From JAJPHF01 sp035293805 (GTDB lineage: Bacteria > Chloroflexota > UBA6077 > JAJPHF01): a stretch of 14,740 bases of DNA. Positions 1-6,883 of this stretch are shown here, in pieces (position 1 is the first letter of the stretch; the number at the start of each line of letters is the position of its first letter). The stretch covers positions 1 to 14,740 of the forward strand of contig DATGMD010000059.1 in assembly GCA_035293805.1 (NCBI GenBank), in the 5' to 3' direction. Position numbers and translations under genes: made by a program. Under the pieces are notes generated by a model. The model had not been told where the DNA came from and made no database searches. It saw only the letters and a program-made list of their open reading frames with translations.

Positions 1-875
1 CTAGGTCGTGTTGGCAAAGGGGAGCGAGAGGCGGGTAGCCGCATCGTATGGCAGGCGAACAGCATGAGTTGACGGACGAGCAGTGGGACCGACGCGCCCC
101 GCTCTGGCCACCGCAGAAGCCGCGCACGGGGCGCCCGGCCAAAGATCCTCGGACCGTGGTGGAGGCGATTGGCTGGTTAGGCCGGTCCGGGGCCCCGTGG
201 CGCGACGTGCCGGCGGAATATGGCCCGTGGCAGACGGTGGCGAGCCGGTTCTACCGCTGGGAACACCCAGGGGTGTGGGCGCGGGGGCTAGCCGCGCTCC
301 AGGCGCAAGCGGATGCGCGGGGGGCGTTCGGGTGGCTGCTGCACGACCTGGATAGCACGCGTGTTCGGGCGCATCAACATGCGGCCGGGGCCAAGGGGGG
401 GCCCCCGCGCAGGAAGCTGGGCCGCCGTCGGGGCGGGTTCCGCACCAAGCTCCCTGTGCGAGCGGCGGAGAGCGGCAAGCCGGTGCCGTTCGGGCTCCGC
501 GGGGGGCAGGAAGCGGCTTGCCGCTACGTGGCCCCGCTCGTGGAGCACGGCGCCGTCAAGAGCAGCCAGGGGGGCGACCGCGCTGGCGGCCGGATCGCAT
601 CGCGGGGGACAAAGGCGACAGCTATCGGAGCGTGCGCCGGTACTGACGCGGGCGGGGCATCGGCCGGGTGATCCCCAGGCGGCGGGACCAGGGACGGCCT
701 GGGCCGTTCGACCGCGCGGCGTACCGCGAACGCCACCGCGTGGAGCGCCTGATCAACCGACTCCAGCAATGGCGGCGGGGCGCGACCCGCTACGAGAAGC
801 GGGCGCGCAACTCCCTGGCGTTCGTGACCCTCGCCGCTATCCTGCTCTGGCTGTAGCTTTGCAAACACGCCCTAG
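1..875 (+). mobile_element. IS5-family-like insertion sequence (degraded copy)
   Basis: The imperfect terminal inverted repeats are ctaggtcgtgttggcaaag at 1-19 and its partner at 857-875, with 17 of 19 positions matching. They enclose one transposase frame. Both ends carry the palindrome CTAG (1-4 and 872-875), so a TA or CTAG target duplication is possible. The left flank lies outside the window, so the duplication cannot be confirmed. The length of about 0.87 kb and the DDE transposase fit the IS5 family, probably the IS427-like group (recognised from memory). The right end sits on the stop codon of the oxidoreductase remnant. The transposase is broken, so the copy should be dead unless helped in trans. 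Confidence 0.85.
48..856 (+). pseudogene. IS5-family DDE transposase, frameshifted and with an internal stop
   Basis: The N-terminal part from ATG 48 (MAGEQHELTDEQWDRRAPLW) has the helix-turn-helix-like domain of IS5 transposases. It is followed by the first catalytic Asp in LDSTRVRAHQH (codon 351-353). The frame then shifts somewhere between about 555 and 598. In the new frame the second Asp lies in AGDKGDSY (608-610), a TGA stop interrupts it at 644-646, and the C-terminus VIPRRRDQ...YRERHRVERLINRL...TRYEKRARN continues to TAG 854-856, with the catalytic Glu at 743-745. The complete DDE set is therefore present but split by one indel and one nonsense codon. No good Shine-Dalgarno sequence precedes the ATG. 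Programmed frameshifting is unlikely because of the additional stop. Confidence 0.85.
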
Positions 876-1234
876 GCGCGGGTGGGCACCTGGTGCGAAA
901 GCAGCACGTCCCGGCGGGTGCGGGAGGACTTGACGATGGCCAGGCAGACCTCCAGGGTGGTGATACCCCAGCGGCCATTGTGGAGGGGCAGGCGGTCGGC
1001 GCGCACAGCGTCGTACAGTGCGTCCACCACTTTGCCTTTGTCGGGCGCGGCGCGGCCCAGCGGCACCGGCTCCTCGCACCGGCCGTCGTCGGCGTACACG
1101 ACGACGCCGCGCGGCGAGGGGCGCAGGTCGCCCCGCTCGCAGCTCGCGATGACCACGCCGAAGTGCGGGTGGTGGGGCGGCGCTCCGTGGAACGGGGCGA
1201 CTCTCGCTGCCTGCTGCAGCCCGCGGACAGAACG
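872..1234 (-). pseudogene. Gfo/Idh/MocA-type oxidoreductase, C-terminal remnant
   Basis: Reading the minus strand from 1234 down to the TAG at 872-874 gives about 120 residues. They match the C-terminal part of NAD(P)-dependent sugar/inositol dehydrogenases of the Gfo/Idh/MocA family as I recognise it: APFHGAPPHHPHFGVVIASC, then GVVVYADDG, DKGKVVDALYDAV, and the ending NGRWGITTLEVCLAIVKSS...LSHQVP. The N-terminal Rossmann domain and the EKP-type catalytic motif are missing. An in-frame TAG (1235-1237) closes the frame, and the DNA beyond is less GC-rich and unrelated. The 5' part was thus lost, probably when the adjoining att-bearing segment arrived. The gene's own stop codon lies inside the CTAG of the IS end, so the IS inserted at the stop and did not cause the truncation. 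The family assignment rests on motif memory. Confidence 0.7.
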
Positions 1235-1309
1235 CTACACCACTTCGCATAACGAGGCCAACTGCCTCTTCATGGAGCATTGAATAGCGTTGAGACTAAC
1301 GTTTGCTCA

Positions 1310-1339
1310 TTGACACGCATTCTGAACGAGGCGCATAAT
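1310..1339 (+). promoter_or_regulatory. Sigma70-like promoter match with no clear gene downstream
   Basis: A perfect -35 hexamer TTGACA (1310-1315) is separated by 18 bases from CATAAT (1334-1339), which matches the -10 consensus at five of six positions. It lies in a locally AT-rich patch. Nothing clearly coding follows on the plus strand, so it could be an orphan promoter left by the mobile element or a chance match. Confidence 0.35.
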
Positions 1340-1589
1340 TAGGGCGGATAACTTATATTACGTGCCTGGAGCTAGCACTCTCGGATTGAGAGTTGTCATT
1401 CCCGCATCAACTCGCCTGCTTCCGTGTCTGGTTCCCATTGTAGAGTGTCACGGTGTTCAGCGGTGTCCGGGGCCTCTACCGAGCGGGTCGCGCCTCCTAG
1501 CCCATGGCGGTTCTCGACGCGGGTGACCGATCGGCAGGCGAAGCTATATCGGTCATGCACCTGGCCGGGGCGGCAGGTGGCCGAGTTTT

Positions 1590-1608
1590 TTGGCAAGTTT
1601 TTGGCAAC
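1590..1608 (+). repeat. 19-bp direct repeat, left copy (possible integrase arm site)
   Basis: The sequence ttggcaagtttttggcaac is repeated exactly at 1961-1979. Each copy is itself two ttggcaa units separated by four bases. Similarity continues a few bases to the right (ctggacg here, ttgcacg in the other copy). The two copies lie on either side of the tRNA 3' fragment, with the near edge 138 bases to its left. That geometry resembles arm-type binding sites of tyrosine recombinases around an attachment core. The functional reading is inference. Confidence 0.6.
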
Positions 1609-1746
1609 CTGGACGTGAAAAACGTGCCAAGAACAGGGTGGATACACATGCACCAGATAGACGAGCATCACAAGAAATCGGCTCTGGGACTGGTAAAATA
1701 CTGATGCCAGATGTCGGCCAGTACCGTCCAATCCAGCGATATGTTG

Positions 1747-1791
1747 CTTCCTAAACCGTGCGCGCGGGTTCGAGTCCCGCCGGGGCTTCCA
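1747..1791 (+). other. tRNA-Arg(CCT) 3' half: attachment-site core (att) or integration scar
   Basis: From the anticodon loop onward this is a canonical tRNA: loop TTCCTAA (1748-1754, anticodon CCT, arginine), 3' anticodon strand accgt, a four-base variable loop, T-arm gcggg-ttcgagt-cccgc (1764-1780), 3' acceptor strand cggggct, discriminator T and encoded CCA (1789-1791). The sequence upstream of 1747 cannot pair with it: no agccccg acceptor strand, no D-arm, and gttgc does not complement accgt. So only the 3' half is present and it breaks in the anticodon loop, where tyrosine integrases commonly cross over. It is not a functional tRNA gene. It could be attP, attR or a remnant; the flanking repeats favour an attP-like arrangement. 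Confidence 0.8.
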
Positions 1792-1960
1792 ATTCCCTGT
1801 AATTGCGCCAGAAATTGACACCGAACGACACAGCCGGTCTGGCGTCCGGAAAACCGCGCGTCTCGCACGCGGGGCCGTCATGTCATGTCGCGATTTCCGC
1901 CACCAGACTGGCGCGATGTCGGCCGCGCTCAGGCTAACGTCGTGGTACCCGTCCGTCCTC

Positions 1961-1979
1961 TTGGCAAGTTTTTGGCAAC
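1961..1979 (+). repeat. 19-bp direct repeat, right copy (possible integrase arm site)
   Basis: This is identical to 1590-1608 and contains two ttggcaa units four bases apart. It starts 170 bases to the right of the tRNA CCA end. Together with the left copy it places four ttggcaa units roughly symmetrically around the att core. Confidence 0.6.
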
Positions 1980-2160
1980 TTGCACGACGTTTCCGGCCCT
2001 CGCCTCCAGACCGTCGACCGAGGTCCACAGATATCTCTTGGTCCAGCCGTTGCGTCAACGGGCAACCCTCTCCAGGGGCTTCGGTGGCCCGACTGGCGCA
2101 GCCGCCACTTACGGCTCGAGTGCTCCGTAGGGTCGATCGGTGTTGTAGTCCACTCGCTAA

Positions 2161-3015
2161 GAGCGTCTAACAAAACCGCGGAGCGTTATGGTAAATTACA
2201 GGTGTGGCAAGACCTCTTCTCTCCGACCGGCTCTGGCAGGAGATCGCCCCGTTGCTCCCGCCCGAGCCTTCCAAGCCCAAGGGGGGCCGGCCCCGCATCC
2301 CAGACCGCGCCGCCCTCACGGGGATTCTCTTTGTCCTCAAGACCGGCTTGCCCTGGGAATACCTCCCCCAGGAAATGGGCTGTGGCAGCGGCATGACCTG
2401 TTGGCGCCGGCTCCGCGACTGGCAACGCGCCGGCGTGTGGGAGCAGTTGCACCAGCACTTTCTCGACCGCCTCGGCATCCAAGACCGCATCGACTGGGAG
2501 CGGGCTCTGCTGGATTCCGCCAGCGTGCCCGCAAAAAGGGGGGCCCTGCGACGGGACCGAACCCCACGGATCGCGCCAAGCCCGGGAGCAAGCACCATAT
2601 CCTGACCGAGGGGCAAGGCATTCCCTTGGTCGCTCAAGTGACGGCCGCGAACGTCAACGACGGCACGATGCTGGAGTCGATGGTCGATGCGATTCGTCCG
2701 ATCCGTCGGCCGCTGGGGCGCCCCCGCCGCCGGCCCAAGAAGCTGCACGCGGACAAAGCCTATGATTACGGCTGCTACCGGACGGCGTTGCGCCGGCGCG
2801 GCATTGCGCCCCGGATCGCCCGCAAGGGCATCGAGTCGAGCGAACGGCTGGGGCGGTACCGTTGGAAGGTCGAACGGACCATCGCCTGGCTGCACCAGTC
2901 TCGGCGCCTGCGCATCCGCTACCAGCGCCGCCAGGACCTCCATCAGGCTTTCCTTACCCTCGCCTGCGCGCTCATCTGTTGGAACTTCCTTCGCTGACGG
3001 TTTTGTTAGACGCTC
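2161..3015 (+). mobile_element. IS5-family-like insertion sequence, well preserved, TAA duplication
   Basis: The perfect 18-bp terminal inverted repeats are gagcgtctaacaaaaccg at 2161-2178 and its reverse complement at 2998-3015. The target duplication TAA is at 2158-2160 and 3016-3018. The element is 855 bp and holds one transposase gene in two overlapping frames. Intact ends and an exact TNA-type duplication point to a recent, possibly still mobile insertion. It lies at the right edge of the att-bearing gene-free segment. Joining the flanks across one TAA gives the pre-insertion sequence cactcgctaagcctcg. Confidence 0.92.
2204..2997 (+). CDS. IS5-family DDE transposase, two frames joined by a probable -1 frameshift
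   Basis: The first frame starts at GTG 2204 (MARPLLSDRLWQEIAPLLPP), runs through a DUF4096-type DNA-binding domain (GRPRIPDRAALTGILFVLKT, TCWRRLRDW) and reaches the first catalytic Asp in LLDSASVPAKR (codon 2513-2515). Homology then moves to the -1 frame: KKGGPATGPNPTDRAKPGSK, second Asp in LHADKAYDY (2752-2754), Glu in WKVERTIAWL (2872-2874), ending in TGA 2995-2997. The switch coincides with a run of five A and six G at 2533-2543, a plausible slippery site in the P-site AAA codon. Programmed -1 frameshifting is known for IS5-family members. The rest of the gene shows no lesion, so programmed slippage is preferred over decay. An upstream ATG at 2188 is in the other frame. Confidence 0.85.
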
Positions 3016-3018
3016 TAA

Positions 3019-3409
3019 GCCTCGATCATTAGCTGAGCTTCCTCCGGGTACTCGAACCAGTGCTCACTCTGGACACAGTGGCGCGGCATTCCGTTGGACT
3101 GACCGGGGCGTCCTGAGCGCAGGAGGGATCTGTAGCTTCCGTAGCAGTGGGAGCCCGTGGCCGAACTGACTACGGATCCATTCCCAAGCGCGGGACCGCT
3201 GCGCGTCCCTCGCATCGTCCTCGGCTATCAGTGCTCGGAGGTGTAACGCCGGGGCACCTGCTGAGACCTTACTTGTGCAAGGCAATGCGGCAGTCCAGAA
3301 GCGCGACGTTTTACCGGGAGAGGCTGCGTGCACACAGGTTTACTTGCCGCAAGGGCCTAGAAAAGAAGCGCGGGTCGCAGTCCGCGTCAAGCACACCACG
3401 GAGGTTATT
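3019..3409. other. Intergenic stretch of about 0.4 kb with no recognisable gene
   Basis: No supported coding region, RNA gene or clear promoter is seen. A minus-strand frame ending at 3015-3017 has the tail PEEAQLMIEA before a TAG that overlaps the IS target. It could be the end of a lost gene, but it has no recognisable domain. The right end contains the ribosome-binding site of the DoxX-like gene (3399-3404). Confidence 0.4.
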
Positions 3410-3874
3410 GTGGAGAGCATCTTCGCACTTACCCAGCACGTATCCTATCCTTTCCTGCGCATCGCCCTGGGCGTCGTGCTCCTGTGGATCGGGGCGCTGC
3501 ACCTCGTCGATCCTAGCCCGGTCGTCGGCTTACTCGGCGCATCACTCCCGTTCCTGGCCTTCAATGCCTTCGTGTACATCCTCGGCGCCGCGGAGGTCTC
3601 GCTGGGGGTCCTGTTGTTCCTGAACGTCGCCACGCAGTACGTCGGCGTCGCGCTGGTCGGTCTATTCTCCGGCACGCTGCTCATTTTCCTCGTGGCGCCC
3701 ATGGTCGCGTATGGCGACATGGGCTTCCCGTTCCTCGCGCTGCCGGGCGAGTTCCTGCTGAAGGACCTGGTCCTCATGGCCGCTGCGGTCAGCGTCAGCG
3801 CGATGGCGACGGCGCGTGACAACGTCCGACGGGCCACGCCGCGGGTGGAGGCGGAGACCGCCCGCGCGGCGTAA
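3410..3874 (+). CDS. DoxX/DUF417-like four-helix membrane protein
   Basis: A 154-residue, very hydrophobic protein. The GTG start at 3410 is chosen because cggagg (3399-3404) precedes it by five bases; longer upstream readings lack such a site and are not hydrophobic. Four membrane helices are expected at about residues 14-33, 50-70, 76-97 and 115-135. RIALGVVLLWIGALHL near the N-terminus and LPGEFLLKDLVLM near the fourth helix resemble the DUF417/YkgB (RclC-type) branch of the DoxX clan. Members are inner-membrane proteins, some linked to oxidative or reactive-chlorine stress; the exact function is unknown. The TAA stop at 3872-3874 is also the target duplication of the next IS, so the gene escaped truncation. 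It was probably the first gene of an operon with the aquaporin before the IS arrived. Confidence 0.8.
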   Translation: MESIFALTQHVSYPFLRIALGVVLLWIGALHLVDPSPVVGLLGASLPFLAFNAFVYILGAAEVSLGVLLFLNVATQYVGVALVGLFSGTLLIFLVAPMVAYGDMGFPFLALPGEFLLKDLVLMAAAVSVSAMATARDNVRRATPRVEAETARAA

Positions 3875-3897
3875 CTGCCTATCCGAGAAATAGGCAG
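3875..3897 (+). terminator. Hairpin in the IS left end directly after the DoxX-like stop codon
   Basis: The sequence ctgccta (3875-3881) pairs with taggcag (3891-3897) around a nine-base loop. It forms a seven-bp stem whose left arm is part of the IS terminal repeat. It starts at the base after the DoxX-like stop codon and has no following T-tract, so any terminator role is weak inference. It could also shield the transposase from outside transcription, or simply be the transposase binding end. Confidence 0.3.
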
Positions 3898-4719
3898 AGT
3901 CGGCAGACGATGAGGGCACAGGCTAACTGAACCAGGCCCAGGTAGTTGCTCGCGTGCTTCTCATAGCGGATGCGGAGCTTGCGGAAGCGATTATGCCAAC
4001 TGTTGGTGCGCTCAAGCACCCAGCGGCGGGCCGGGTGGCGGGCCGTCCGAGGCGGGGGCGGCTCCCCGCGGTGGCGCTTGCGCGCGGTGTGCGTGACGTA
4101 GCCCCGCGCCTGGGCGGCCTGGTCGGTTTCGGGATAGTCGAAGCCTTTGTCCCGACACAAGTGCTGCGGGTGGCCCGGCCTGGGGCGGGGGCGCGGGACG
4201 ACCACTTGGTCGAGGGGGGCTTCGGCCAATTTCATGTCGGTGCGATTCGCTGCGCTGAGCACCACACTAAGTGGTGCCCCGCGCCGGTCAGTCAGGACAT
4301 GCCGCTTGGTGCCTAGTTTGCCACGATTGGTGGGATCGGGCCCGGTCGCGTCGCCGCCGAGGGGGGGAAGGCACCGTCGCACTGTCGGCGGCTTGCCAGT
4401 TCCAGCCGAGGTGGTGGACCGCGTCATAGCGGCGCAACTGCGCGGCCCACAGGCGGGCCCACACGCCCTGCCGCGTCCACTCTTGGAAGCGGGCGTGCAC
4501 CGTCGAGCCCGAGCCGAACTCCCGCGGGACGGCCTTCCAGTGGCAGCCGGTCCGCAACACGTGCCGAATGCCGTCGAGCACCTGGCGAAACGGCACCGCC
4601 GGCCGCCCGCGGGGGCCACGCGGCTTCTCCGGGGGGAGCAGTGCCTGGCACGCTGCCCAGAGGGCATCCGGCATCCGCCAGAGCGTCGGCGCCGCTGTCG
4701 CATCATAGTGGCTCGCCAT
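3879..4719 (-). pseudogene. IS5-family DDE transposase with a +1 shift at a seven-C run
   Basis: ATG at 4717-4719 is preceded by a strong minus-strand ribosome site (aggaggt, complement of 4725-4731). The first frame gives MASHYDATAAPTLWRMPDAL, the DNA-binding region (GRPAVPFRQVLDGIRHVLRT) and the first catalytic Asp in WQAADSATVPSP. Homology then continues in the +1 frame as LGGDATGPDPTNRGKLGTKR, with the second Asp in CRDKGFDYPE and Glu in RWVLERTNSWHNRF, ending at TAG 3879-3881 inside the terminal repeat. The switch falls exactly on seven C (complement of 4361-4367). Removing one C restores a normal-length protein. This could be one-base homopolymer expansion, slippage-based expression, or a sequencing error; a loss-of-function mutation is the default reading. 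Confidence 0.8.
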
Positions 4720-4832
4720 GCGCCACCTCCTCTCACCCGGGAGGCCGCGCAGATCTCATGCCGTTTTTCGGATAGGCAGTAAGGCGCCCGCAACGCTAAG
4801 CAGTATGCTTGTTCCCCAGAGCGGAGGTCATC

Positions 4833-5699
4833 GTGCGTGAAGTGGTCGCGCGCCACTGGCCGGAGTACCTGTTCGAGGCGGGGGGCCTCGGCCTGTTCAT
4901 GCTCTCAGCGTGCGTTTTCGCCACGCTGTTCGAGCATCCAACCTCTCCGGTGCGGCAGGCCGTCGCGGACGCGATGCTGCGCCGCGTGCCGATGGGCCCG
5001 GCGACGAGGCTAACCGCTATTGGGCTGATCTACTCGCCGTTCGGCCAGCGCTCGGGCGCGCACTTTAATCCCGGGGTCACCTCGACGTTCTTCCGCCTCG
5101 GCAAGGTCGCGCGCTGGGACTACGCGCTCTATATGGTCGCCCAGTGTGTCGGTGGGCTCCTTGGTATCGCGGTCGCCGCGGCGATCCTGGCCGATCGCCT
5201 CGGGCATCCCGCCGTGCGATACGTGGCCACTGTCCCAGGGGCCGACGGCCTCGTCGTGGCCTTCCTGGCCGAGGCGACGATCTCCTTCGGGCTGATGCTG
5301 GTGGTCCTGATTGTGTCGAACACTCCGCGCCTGGCGCGCTATACGGGCCTGTGCGCCGGCGCGCTCGTGGCGACGTACATCGTGCTGGAGGCGCCCTTCT
5401 CCGGCATGAGCATGAACCCGGCGCGCACGTTCGCCTCGGCCGTGCCGTCCGGCACCTGGCCGCTCCTGTGGCTGTACATCGCCGCGCCCCTTAGCGGGAT
5501 GCTGCTGGCGGCCGAGTCGTATCTGCGCCTGGTGCGACGCGCCGGCCCAACCTGCGCGAAGCTGCACCACCCGCCGCACGATCCGCGCTGCATTTTCCGC
5601 TGCGGCTACCGCCGGCCGTGGACGGTGGATCGCCGCCAGCCCGCTGTAACGAACGCCCCCCCGCGCAGACTGTACTCATTAGATGAGCGCCCGCGGTGA
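4833..5699 (+). CDS. Aquaporin / MIP-family channel
   Basis: A 288-residue member of the major intrinsic protein family, which conducts water or small neutral solutes through the inner membrane. GTG 4833 is chosen because gcggagg (4821-4827) lies five bases upstream; a TTG at 4809 is in frame but has no such site. The two half-helix loops are visible: SGAHFNPGVT (residues 74-83) and GMSMNPARTF (191-200). The second NPA and the selectivity-filter Arg198 are intact, but the first NPA is NPG. Six membrane spans fit at about 12-32, 57-70, 98-118, 141-162, 170-187 and 211-230. The tail CAKLHHPPHDPRCIFRCGY is a His/Cys-rich extension, which I recall from a bacterial aquaporin subgroup. The next gene starts 25 bases after the stop, suggesting co-transcription. 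Confidence 0.92.
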   Translation: MREVVARHWPEYLFEAGGLGLFMLSACVFATLFEHPTSPVRQAVADAMLRRVPMGPATRLTAIGLIYSPFGQRSGAHFNPGVTSTFFRLGKVARWDYALYMVAQCVGGLLGIAVAAAILADRLGHPAVRYVATVPGADGLVVAFLAEATISFGLMLVVLIVSNTPRLARYTGLCAGALVATYIVLEAPFSGMSMNPARTFASAVPSGTWPLLWLYIAAPLSGMLLAAESYLRLVRRAGPTCAKLHHPPHDPRCIFRCGYRRPWTVDRRQPAVTNAPPRRLYSLDERPR

Positions 5700-5724
5700 C
5701 CGCTGGGCGCGGAGGGAGCGGGTG

Positions 5725-6883
5725 ATGAAAGCCATCGCGGTGATCCCGGGCAAGCCGAACTCGATGCACCTGCGCGACGTGCCGATGCCGCGCGTGGAGG
5801 ACGTGCCGGACGGGCGCGGCGTGCTCGTGCGGGTGCTGCGCGTCGGCGTCGACGGCACGGACAAGGAGATCAACCCCGCCGAATATGGGCAGGCGCCCGA
5901 AGGCGATGACTACCTGATCCCCGGCCACGAGAACTTCGGCCAGGTGGTGGCAGTCGGACCGAACGTGCCTCCCAGCCTGCAGCCTGGCGGCTACGTAGTG
6001 GCGACGGTGCGTCGCCCGGGCTCCAGCATCTACGACCGGATCGGCCTGCAGGACATGACCACCGACGACGTGTACTACGAGCGCGGCATCAACCAGCGCC
6101 ACGGCTACCTCGCCGAGTACTACGTCGAGGACGCGTCCTACATTGTGCCGCTGCCCGGCTGCCTCGAGCATGTCGGCGTGCTGATCGAGCCGCTGACCGT
6201 AGCCGAGAAGGGCGTGGGCCAAGCCTACGAGATCCAGCGGCGGCTGAAGGTCTGGGAGCCGCGGCGGGCCGCCGTGCTCGGCTCGGGCACCATCGGACTG
6301 CTGGCCACGCTGGTGCTGCGGCTCCGCGGCCTGGAGGTCGTCTGCTACTCGCAGCGGCCCAGGCCCGTACCTGAACAGCAACCTCGTCGAGGCGCTGGGC
6401 GCGCGCTACGTGAGCGTCGACCAGGGCACGCTGGCCGAGACCGCCGCCCAGCACGGCCCGTTCGACCTCATCTTCGAGGCAACCGGCTACAGTCCACTCG
6501 TGTTCGAGGCGGCCGCGGCGCTCGGCAAGAATGGCGTGCTGGTGCTGGCGAGCGTCACGGGCGGCGAGCGCACCGTCCAGGTTCCCTCCGATCGGATCAA
6601 CCAGGGCTTCGTGCTTGGCAACAAGGTGATGGTGGGCACCGTGAACGCGTCGCGCGCCGACTTCGTGAGCGGCGCGGACGACCTGGTGCAGGCGGAGGCT
6701 CGCTTCCCCGGGTGGCTGGCGCGGCTGCTCACGACTCCGGTGCACGGCCTGGAGCGGTACGAGGAGATGCTGCGCCAACTGTGCGAGAACCGCGACGCGA
6801 TCAAGGTCTACGTCGAGGTGGCGGCGCCGGGTGCGGCGAGCGCGACGAACGGCGTGTGGGCGCGCGAGGAGGTGCTGGCATGA
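5725..6883 (+). pseudogene. Zinc-type glucose dehydrogenase (MDR family), single frameshift
   Basis: ATG 5725 follows ggagggag (5711-5718). The frame encodes a GroES-like catalytic domain and then a Rossmann domain of the medium-chain dehydrogenase superfamily, of the glucose 1-dehydrogenase branch (beta-D-glucose to gluconolactone with NAD(P)). Residues matching the haloarchaeal-type zinc site are Asp43 (GVDGTDKE), His68-Glu69 (PGHENFG) and Glu155 (LIEPLTV). The nucleotide-binding loop is GSGTIG at 186-191. No structural-zinc cysteines are seen. Near 6353-6366 the frame must skip one base, after which PYLNSNLVEALGARYVSVDQ continues normally to TGA 6881-6883. Total length would be about 385 residues, slightly longer than typical. 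One small indel is the only lesion, so recent inactivation or a sequencing error is possible. The stop overlaps the next start as ATGA. Confidence 0.85.

Larger units (their letters stand above)
1235..2157. other. Gene-free segment of about 0.9 kb with att-like content
   Basis: No convincing protein gene is visible on either strand. Frames of 60-220 codons exist but run through the tRNA fragment and lack recognisable motifs or ribosome sites. The composition is noticeably more AT-rich than the neighbouring genes, notably at 1275-1400. It contains a sigma70-like promoter match (1310-1339), a small perfect hairpin (actctc at 1377-1382 against gagagt at 1388-1393), two copies of a 19-bp repeat (1590-1608, 1961-1979) and the 3' half of a tRNA (1747-1791). 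This suits the attachment region of an integrated or degenerate mobile element. No integrase gene is seen in the window. Confidence 0.55.
3875..4779 (-). mobile_element. IS5-family-like insertion sequence at a stop codon, TAA duplication
   Basis: The terminal repeats are ctgcctatccgagaaa at 3875-3890 and the complement of ctgcctatccgaaaaa at 4764-4779 (15 of 16 matches). They are bordered by a direct TAA at 3872-3874 and 4780-4782. The 905-bp element carries one minus-strand transposase. The left TAA is the stop codon of the DoxX-like gene, so insertion duplicated the stop and separated that gene from the aquaporin, which originally lay about 58 bases downstream. Confidence 0.92.

Noticed and set aside
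1504..1704. Plus-strand frame of 66 codons left of the tRNA fragment, considered as an integrase C-terminus
   Set aside because: No catalytic HxxR or Tyr motif of tyrosine recombinases is present, and the frame overlaps the 19-bp repeat.
1396..2058. Minus-strand open frame of 220 codons across the gene-free segment
   Set aside because: It runs straight through the tRNA 3' half, giving the familiar RRDSNPRA artefact, and has no domain or ribosome site.
3040..3062. Possible T-arm (ggttcgagtacc on the minus strand)
   Set aside because: The flanking bases do not form a T-stem or acceptor stem, and no other tRNA arms are present.
3015..3215. Minus-strand frame ending PEEAQLMIEA
   Set aside because: The tail looks gene-like and its stop overlaps the IS target, but there is no recognisable domain or start signal, so it is only mentioned as a possibility.
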